A stretch of DNA of 18,909 nucleotides from JBDLSY01 sp041170585 (lineage in GTDB: Bacteria > Pseudomonadota > Gammaproteobacteria > Burkholderiales > Burkholderiaceae_C): contig JBEDNN010000007.1 of the NCBI GenBank assembly GCA_041170585.1, positions 1 through 18,909 on the forward strand. The letters run 5' to 3'. Of the stretch, positions 13,427 to 18,909 are shown one piece after another. The position numbers and the translations under genes are program-made. The notes beneath the pieces were generated by a model. It was not told where the DNA came from, made no database searches, and was given only the letters and a program-made list of their open reading frames with translations. How positions within the stretch are numbered: position 1 is the first letter of the stretch; every line of letters starts with the position of its first letter.

Positions 13427-15442
13427 ATGCCCAGCTTAACGCCCGTACTACTGACCGAAAAATCTACACAAAAACTGCCTCGGCCATTACTATTGTTTAT
13501 GCTAATAGCCTATGTATTGTGTGGCATCATAGGTAAAACGCCTTGGCGTGGTGAAGACGCGATTGCTTTTGGAATGGCACTTTCTTTTTCACAACACATG
13601 GGTGTTGATTCATTACAAATGGTAGCCAATGCAGAAGTAGCCCAGTATGGCCCTATATGGTTTGCGTTGTTAGGTATATGTATTCGTTTTTTACCTTTTT
13701 TACCCGCCCCAATTGCAGCAGCCATTCCTGTGATTGCTTCTTTACTATTGGCAGTATATGCTTTGTGGCAAGCTACTTTTTATCTTGCTAAAACATCAGC
13801 CGCTCAACCGCTTAATCTAGCCTTAGGGGGGCAGCCACAACCCGTTGCTTATGCAAGAGCCGTGGCAGACGGCGCAGTTTTACTATTATTAGCTACCCTA
13901 GGTATTGCCCTGCCCTTACACGAAATGACTGCTTTGTCGTTTCAATTTACAGTATTGTCTACTGTATTAGTAGGCTTAAGCCTAAGTTTACACCGTGAAT
14001 ATAAACCTATCGCTTACACTGTAATATCAGTATCTTTAATTATGTTGGGTGCAAGTATAGGTTTACACTCAACAATTAATGTATGTGTATGGTTATTATT
14101 ATTAATGCAGCTACCTGCTTGGCGATTTTTGTATAAAGCATTGCCTATACTATTGCTATCAGCAGTATTAGGCGTACTACTGCCATTTTTTTGGGCGTAT
14201 TGTTTAAACCAAACCCACTACATTGATGCACTATGGGCCTGGAATTTAGGTCAATTTGGTTGGATAAGTTATGACCGTTTAAAGTGGATGTTAAGTAATA
14301 TATGGTTTATCACTTGGCCTGCCTTGCCCTTTGCTTTGGTAGCATTATGGCGATGGCGTAAGCATTGGCACACTGCCCACATCGGTTTAGGCTTAAGTTT
14401 TATCAGTGTTATGTTATGCAGTTTATTGACACATACACACATTACTCAAGCCCACTTAATGGCAGTTGTACCAGGGGCTTTAGTTTTAGCTGCTTTTTTA
14501 TTGCCTGCATTGCCCCGAATATGGATGAATGCTATTGACTGGTTCGGTATTATGGCTTTGAGTTTTTCAATCGCTTTATGTTGGCTGATGTGGGTTGCTA
14601 TGACATTTGGCTGGCCTGCTGATTTGTCTCGCAATATAATGCGGCTTGCCCCTGATTTAAACACAAATATCCGTTGGTTTAATGTATTAGTCGCTAGCTT
14701 GGCGACGTTATTATGGCTATTTGTAGTTCGTTGGCGGGCATTGTCTGCCAAAACTGTTATTTGGCGTGCAGCGGTCATTTGGAGTGCAGGGTCTTTAACT
14801 GTTTGGGTCTTAATCGGTACTTTGTTTATGCCTTGGTTAAACCATGTAAAAACGTATAAACCCGTTGCACTGGCACTGAAAACAGCCTTTGATAGTCCTA
14901 TTAAAGATATGCCTAAACCTTCTAATTTAATCGTTGATTTAAATTCAACTATCATCAATAATAACGATGAATTAGCAGACATAGTCAGTTTTAACCGACT
15001 GATTAGCCCCATTTATTTACCGTTTTGGTTAATAAAACCGCCTATCAACCAAACTACTGAAACAATACAGCCAGCGTGTATTAGTTTATTAAAAGTGGGT
15101 TTGGCACAACGGGCTATTTTGGCATATTTTAGTAACTTAAATTTTGAGCCACAATCTTTTCTAAATACGCATCAGATTAACTCGCAATCCGAACAAGCCC
15201 CTTTGAATATACCACCTACGGTAGCCTGTAATTGGATTTTAGAATACACCTCTTTAAATGATTTATTTCCAATTAAACCAACGCCATACTTAAACGAAAA
15301 CTCACAAGCCCCTAAAGGCCACTGGGTGTTGCGTTGGGAAGGACGACGCTTTATTGAAAAAGATGAACGGTTTAGATTGTATCAACGAATACAAACAACA
15401 AAATTTGGTAATGTTCAAATAGCACTGATACAAGAAATTTAA
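13427..15442 (+). CDS. Polytopic membrane protein, GT39/ArnT-like glycosyltransferase candidate
   Basis: 671-residue inner membrane protein with about ten or more hydrophobic segments between residues 20 and 485, then a soluble C-terminal part. The N-terminal GKTPWRGEDAIAFG, between the first membrane segment and a long loop, resembles the acidic loop motif of GT-C enzymes (family 39, ArnT/dolichyl-P-mannosyltransferase-like), which use polyprenyl-linked sugars at the periplasmic face. Substrate unknown; family call moderate. The last 11 residues (GNVQIALIQEI) and the stop come from the MITE at 15407. Removing the element and one target copy restores a TAA right after codon 660 (TTKF), so the ancestral protein was 660 residues. 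No Shine-Dalgarno precedes the ATG. Confidence 0.75.
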   Translation: MPSLTPVLLTEKSTQKLPRPLLLFMLIAYVLCGIIGKTPWRGEDAIAFGMALSFSQHMGVDSLQMVANAEVAQYGPIWFALLGICIRFLPFLPAPIAAAIPVIASLLLAVYALWQATFYLAKTSAAQPLNLALGGQPQPVAYARAVADGAVLLLLATLGIALPLHEMTALSFQFTVLSTVLVGLSLSLHREYKPIAYTVISVSLIMLGASIGLHSTINVCVWLLLLMQLPAWRFLYKALPILLLSAVLGVLLPFFWAYCLNQTHYIDALWAWNLGQFGWISYDRLKWMLSNIWFITWPALPFALVALWRWRKHWHTAHIGLGLSFISVMLCSLLTHTHITQAHLMAVVPGALVLAAFLLPALPRIWMNAIDWFGIMALSFSIALCWLMWVAMTFGWPADLSRNIMRLAPDLNTNIRWFNVLVASLATLLWLFVVRWRALSAKTVIWRAAVIWSAGSLTVWVLIGTLFMPWLNHVKTYKPVALALKTAFDSPIKDMPKPSNLIVDLNSTIINNNDELADIVSFNRLISPIYLPFWLIKPPINQTTETIQPACISLLKVGLAQRAILAYFSNLNFEPQSFLNTHQINSQSEQAPLNIPPTVACNWILEYTSLNDLFPIKPTPYLNENSQAPKGHWVLRWEGRRFIEKDERFRLYQRIQTTKFGNVQIALIQEI

Positions 15443-15520
15443 TAATTAAGAAGTAACCAGCAAAATTAACAGGCTACTGCACCAGTATAAATATTATAAA
15501 AGTTAAAATTTAACATTACC
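15407..15520 (-). mobile_element. 114-bp MITE, copy D, inserted at the stop codon of the GT39-like gene (8-bp duplication CAAAATTT)
   Basis: Starts GGTAATGTT, ends AACATTACC, and is flanked by CAAAATTT at 15399-15406 and 15521-15528. Same orientation and subtype as copy A, with scattered differences in the middle. The inserted sequence reads on in the gene's frame for 11 codons to TAA at 15440-15442. The old stop TAA lies at 15529-15531, directly after the second target copy. Confidence 0.95.
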
Positions 15521-15543
15521 CAAAATTTTAATAGTTACATAAG

Positions 15544-16452
15544 TTAATGATGCGGTGGGTCAGGTACATAGTTATTATTTGGAAATGCATTAGGCAGAGC
15601 TTGTTGTGCGTGCGTTTCTGGTGTCCAACGCAATACACCATGTGCGACTAAATTATCAATAGTATCATAACGAATTGTTATTAATTCATTCGGTGTATGG
15701 CTGTCTCGTTTAAATGAAGCAACGGTCGATTGACTGACTTCGCGTTCTCCGTGTTGAGTACCTAGTTTTTGTGTATGTGCTGAACTAATTTCAGCACGTA
15801 ATGTGTTGCCTTTCAGTATTAATGGTTTCTTTTGAGCATTTGATATTACCAAGGGTGTATCTGGTAATTGATACTGTTCGGGGAAAACGGCTATACCAAT
15901 CATACCAATATTGTTGGGACGACCTGTATTTGCAGCATAGCTATCTTTAGGGTGAGCAAATTTAAATGCCGCAATTTCAGACTTGCTTTTACGCCAACCT
16001 GTAATACTGTAATGCTTATTAGGTGACAACACATAACCCCGCTGTAAAACATGGGCATCTTCGCCTGTAACAACATTAACGCCATCAATAGAGACTGTTG
16101 TTAAGACTTTACGGTCTTTAAGGCGACTGCTTAAATTAAGGGCATAAGCCGTATTAGGCGTACCAGCAACCCAATATTCTCCTTTAAAAAAATAAACAGG
16201 CAAAGGTTTATTTTGCTGCCTATCAATAATATTTACTTGAACTTGATTGCCTAAAGAGTCTAAAATTTGCGTATGCTCACTGGGTGCATACATTGATTGT
16301 GTATATGAGTATGGTAAATGTTTAGGTTGATACTCCAAAGCGTGTATGTGTGTATTAATCACCATACTTGCCGCCAGTAGTAAAATACTCACTTTCATTC
16401 TATGATGAATATTAGTAGATACAAATACATTGGGTTTTTTAGTTAATTGCAT
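15544..16452 (-). CDS. Conserved exported protein, function unknown
   Basis: 302-residue protein with a polar N-terminus and a hydrophobic signal segment (about 21-38, possible cleavage after IHA). It resembles a conserved uncharacterised proteobacterial family by the pattern KDRKVLTTVSIDGVNVVTGE, QRGYVLSPNKHYSITGWRKS, AAFKFAHPKDSYAANTGRP, NIGMIGIAVF and KLGTQHGEREVS (from memory; no function known). The C-terminus is Pro/His-rich. AGGA five bases before the ATG at 16452 supports this start; an internal ATG at 16398 would give a more ordinary signal peptide. It converges with the GT39-like gene, with MITE copy D between them. Confidence 0.7.
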   Translation of the reverse strand: MQLTKKPNVFVSTNIHHRMKVSILLLAASMVINTHIHALEYQPKHLPYSYTQSMYAPSEHTQILDSLGNQVQVNIIDRQQNKPLPVYFFKGEYWVAGTPNTAYALNLSSRLKDRKVLTTVSIDGVNVVTGEDAHVLQRGYVLSPNKHYSITGWRKSKSEIAAFKFAHPKDSYAANTGRPNNIGMIGIAVFPEQYQLPDTPLVISNAQKKPLILKGNTLRAEISSAHTQKLGTQHGEREVSQSTVASFKRDSHTPNELITIRYDTIDNLVAHGVLRWTPETHAQQALPNAFPNNNYVPDPPHH

Positions 16453-16489
16453 AAAAATCCTAAGAGTAAAATAGTAATATAGGTATATG

Positions 16490-16516
16490 TTTATTTAATT
16501 TATTTAATTTATTTAA
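16490..16516. repeat. 9-bp tandem repeat, three units
   Basis: TTTATTTAA is repeated three times perfectly, 37 bp upstream of the exported protein's start on the minus strand. Confidence 0.88.
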
Positions 16517-16631
16517 TTTCATAAATATTTTTTAAAGTTTAAAACTATTGTTAATATACTATTTATTGTTAAACTTATGCGGTTTTATACAGCCCGTTCT
16601 TGTATTAATATGTGTCGTTAAATACGCTTAA

Positions 16632-16703
16632 TTGACTATTATTTTGACTATTATTAATAGTATAGTTATTTTTTATTGTTATTTTTTATTGTTATTTTTT
16701 ATA
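16632..16703. repeat. 12-bp and 13-bp tandem repeats just upstream of accA
   Basis: TTGACTATTATT occurs twice (16632-16655). GTTATTTTTTATT then occurs twice and once nearly complete (16665-16703), ending at the AAAAGG ribosome-binding site of accA. These repeats create an artificial upstream open frame in phase with accA. Confidence 0.85.
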
Positions 16704-16718
16704 AAAGGTTTATTGATT

Positions 16719-17678
16719 ATGAAAGTTAGTTTTCTTGATTTTGAATCGCCAGTCGCTGAATTAGATCAACAAATTGACGGTTTGCGTACAGTGAATGATT
16801 CAGTATCCACTGATTTAAGTGATGAAATTAAAAAATTAAATGCTAAAAGTGATGAATTACTAAAAGATATTTACGCACATTTAACACCATGGCAAATTAG
16901 TAAAGTATCGCGTCACCCACAAAGACCGTACACTATGGACTATGTCCATAATCTATTTACTGATTTTCAGGAATTACATGGTGACCGTGCTTTTGCCGAT
17001 GATTTATCAATGGTGGGTGGTTTAGCACGGTTTAACGGTCAATCTTGTATGGTAATAGGGCATCAAAAAGGCCGAGACACTAAAGAACGTGCCTTGCGTA
17101 ACTTTGGTATGACTAAACCAGAAGGTTACCGTAAAGCATTGCGATTAATGAAGTTAGCCGATAAATTTAAACTGCCTATTTTTACTTTTGTAGATACCCC
17201 AGGGGCATACCCAGGTATTGATGCAGAAGAACGCGGACAAAGTGAAGCGATTGGACACAATTTATATGTGATGTCGCAGTTAAATGTACCTATTATTAGC
17301 ACAATTATTGGTGAGGGTGGTTCAGGTGGAGCTTTAGCTATTGCAGTCTGTGATCGTTTATTAATGCTGCAACACTCAACTTATTCAGTTATTTCCCCCG
17401 AGGGCTGTGCCAGTATTTTATGGAAGAGTGCTGCCCGTGCCAACGATGCAGCCGAGGCATTAGGCTTAACTGCACAAAAATTAAAAACTTTAGGATTAGT
17501 GGATAAAATAGTCAGTGAGCCGCTTGGGGGTGCACACCGCCATCCAGATCTTATGTTTAAACAATTGGGCAAAACGTTACAAGATGTTTTAACTGATTTA
17601 CAACAATTATCACCCGATGAATTATGTAAGCAACGCCATGACCGTTTAATGGCGTATGGTAAATTTAAAGTCATTTAG
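16719..17678 (+). CDS. accA: Acetyl-CoA carboxylase carboxyltransferase subunit alpha
   Basis: Alpha subunit of the carboxyltransferase that makes malonyl-CoA for fatty-acid synthesis; it pairs with AccD in the cytoplasm. Start chosen at ATG 16719 (MKVSFLDFE), with AAAAGG ten bases upstream, giving 319 residues, the same length as the E. coli protein. The frame stays open to a TTG at 16632, but that part is translated tandem repeats. Visible blocks are the N-terminal coiled region, RPYTMDYV, ELHGDRAFADD, GHQKGRDTKERALRNFGM, FVDTPGAYPG, IIGEGGSGGALAI (oxyanion-hole glycines) and HRHPDLMF. tilS follows after 77 bp, a pairing common in betaproteobacteria. Confidence 0.96.
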   Translation: MKVSFLDFESPVAELDQQIDGLRTVNDSVSTDLSDEIKKLNAKSDELLKDIYAHLTPWQISKVSRHPQRPYTMDYVHNLFTDFQELHGDRAFADDLSMVGGLARFNGQSCMVIGHQKGRDTKERALRNFGMTKPEGYRKALRLMKLADKFKLPIFTFVDTPGAYPGIDAEERGQSEAIGHNLYVMSQLNVPIISTIIGEGGSGGALAIAVCDRLLMLQHSTYSVISPEGCASILWKSAARANDAAEALGLTAQKLKTLGLVDKIVSEPLGGAHRHPDLMFKQLGKTLQDVLTDLQQLSPDELCKQRHDRLMAYGKFKVI

Positions 17679-17695
17679 CCTTTTACTAATTTAAT

Positions 17696-17753
17696 ACTGA
17701 TTTATTATTTAAACTGATTTATTATTTAATCTACTATTTAATCTACTATTTAA
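17696..17753. repeat. Nested tandem duplications up to the tilS start codon
   Basis: ACTGATTTATTATTTAA occurs twice (17696-17729), then TCTACTATTTAA twice (17730-17753). The start codon TTG of tilS begins two bases later, so the whole leader is duplicated filler with no Shine-Dalgarno. Confidence 0.88.
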
Positions 17754-17755
17754 CA

Positions 17756-18754
17756 TTGAATCCTTTACTGTTACCATTGCCTTTTTTAAAAGACTTACAA
17801 GCCCCTATAGCGGTGGCTTGCTCTGGGGGTTTGGACTCTATTGCCTTGCTACACGCAATTTGTACAGTAACAAAGCAATATTTACTGACTAAGCATATAG
17901 TTAATCATCAGCCTCAAATTTGGGCTTTATACATTGACCACGGAATACACCCTGATTCAACCAGTTGGGGCAACCTTGTACGTGATACTGCCATAAGTTT
18001 AAATGCACAATTTGATGTAATCTGTGTTCAAGGTTTGTTTAGCAATATGCCTAATTTAGAAAATGCTGCCCGTAATGCCCGTCATCATGCTTTAGAACAG
18101 TTGTGTAAACAACATGGTATTGCAACATTATTATTTGCACACCATGCAAACGACCAAGCTGAAACTGTTTTATTAAATTTATGCCGTGGTACAGGCTTAA
18201 ACGGCATCGGTATGCCAGCAATGCGACACGTTAATGGTATTTTATGGCTACGCCCATGGCTATCAGTGACACGCAAAGATATATTAAATTATGCGGTAGA
18301 GCATCATTTAAAATGGATAGAAGATTCCTCTAATACCGATGAATCTTTGCGACGCAATGCTATACGCCATAGTGTATGGCCAGTGCTTGAAGAAGTTGAG
18401 CCACGGGCTTTGTCAAGCCTGCTACGGTTTGCACAACTAGCACAAGAATATGCCAATACTGAATATGCACTGGCAATTAATGGCTTAAAACCCTATTTTT
18501 TAAAGTCATCTATATCTTCTCAAGAACAAGGAATAGACTGGTTAGCTGCGAGTCATGGGCACGATTTAGCCATACAAGCAAGCTTTTTACGTGCTTGGTT
18601 AGCGTATTTAACGTGTAAACCAGCCAGTAAAGCAAGGCTTTATGCCATGATTCAACAACTCAATGCTAAAACGGGTAACAACGTGCGTTGCCAACATGAT
18701 GGTTGGGAGTTTGGATACCGTTATGGTAAATTGTGGGCAGTTCAAAACCCTTGA
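17756..18754 (+). CDS. tilS: tRNA(Ile)-lysidine synthase
   Basis: Converts C34 of the CAU-anticodon tRNA(Ile) to lysidine so that it reads AUA; essential in most bacteria. The PP-loop ATPase motif SGGLDS is at residues 23-28. IDHGIHPDS, LLFAHHANDQAETVLLNLCRGTGLNGIG and WIEDSSNTDESLRRNAIRHSVWP are diagnostic. The substrate-binding domain covers about 205-310. The 332-residue length is about 100 short of E. coli TilS (432), so the C-terminal domain seems absent or reduced; short TilS forms exist. Start is TTG 17756: no ATG or GTG lies between an upstream in-frame stop (17687) and the PP-loop. The sequence after the stop shows no continuation. Confidence 0.94.
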   Translation: MNPLLLPLPFLKDLQAPIAVACSGGLDSIALLHAICTVTKQYLLTKHIVNHQPQIWALYIDHGIHPDSTSWGNLVRDTAISLNAQFDVICVQGLFSNMPNLENAARNARHHALEQLCKQHGIATLLFAHHANDQAETVLLNLCRGTGLNGIGMPAMRHVNGILWLRPWLSVTRKDILNYAVEHHLKWIEDSSNTDESLRRNAIRHSVWPVLEEVEPRALSSLLRFAQLAQEYANTEYALAINGLKPYFLKSSISSQEQGIDWLAASHGHDLAIQASFLRAWLAYLTCKPASKARLYAMIQQLNAKTGNNVRCQHDGWEFGYRYGKLWAVQNP

Positions 18755-18800
18755 ATAACAGGGTAATGCGTTCAGTATGTATCTTTTTATTAAAAAATAC

Positions 18801-18909
18801 GGCATTGCTACTTTAATATGGTTAAGTCGTATATTTATAATATTTTCTTAGCAAAAATAAGGCTTATTTTAGATAAAAAATACAAAAACTATTTTTAAGT
18901 AGCAATACC
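18801..18909. mobile_element. Repeat family 2, copy 2: 109-bp MITE-like element
   Basis: Starts GGCATTGCTACTT and ends AAGTAGCAATACC at the last base of the window, a 13-bp terminal inverted repeat with one mismatch. No coding capacity. It aligns with 267-346 over about 80 bp. Target duplication cannot be checked because the right flank is outside the window. Confidence 0.6.

Noticed and set aside
14446..15012. 188-residue minus-strand open frame opposite the GT39-like gene
   Set aside because: Antisense shadow of a membrane protein gene; no recognised motif, start signal or neighbour support.
16632..16718. N-terminal extension of accA with a hydrophobic segment
   Set aside because: Encoded entirely by tandem repeats from a TTG; the ATG at 16719 has a ribosome-binding site and gives the family length.
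18742..18763. Terminator overlapping the tilS stop (ACCCT...AGGGT)
   Set aside because: Only a 5-bp stem and no T run after it.

Overview
The window reads as chromosomal DNA of an AT-rich betaproteobacterium, by inference from gene order and protein style rather than from a search. The succinate dehydrogenase genes run sdhC-sdhD-sdhA-sdhB-sdhE straight into gltA, accA is followed by tilS, and Hpf is the short form; all are familiar from Burkholderiales/Neisseriales-type genomes. A SoxY-like thiosulfate carrier and a diheme cytochrome c suggest some capacity for sulfur oxidation.

Layout. Positions 1-167 are the right end of an IS1-family insertion sequence that cuts a gene remnant (168-264). 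From about 400 to 5950 the minus strand carries gltA, sdhE, sdhB, sdhA, sdhD and sdhC (entry to the TCA cycle plus respiratory complex II). Next come ubiA and a DUF808 membrane protein (minus), rpsU (plus), then tgt and hpf (minus). From 10.9 kb the plus strand carries a c4-type cytochrome, soxY, tpiA and a large GT39/ArnT-like membrane protein. A conserved exported protein of unknown function lies on the minus strand at 15.5-16.5 kb. The window closes with accA and tilS (plus).

The most unusual content lies between genes. Four copies of a 114-bp non-coding element with GGTAATGTT termini each carry a perfect 8-bp target duplication. Their end matches the end of the IS1-family element at the left edge over about 20 bp with one difference, so they look like MITEs moved by an IS1-type transposase. 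One copy landed exactly between the last sense codon and the stop codon of the membrane-protein gene and now supplies 11 extra residues and a new stop. A second repeat family (about 109 bp, GGYATTGCTACTT termini) is seen near both window edges. Nearly every longer intergenic gap also holds short perfect tandem duplications with units of 8-17 bp, some reaching the ribosome-binding site or start codon of the next gene. sdhC contains a C9 homopolymer near its start, a possible slippage site.

No tRNA, rRNA or CRISPR array was recognised. Good intrinsic terminators follow gltA, rpsU/tgt and hpf.
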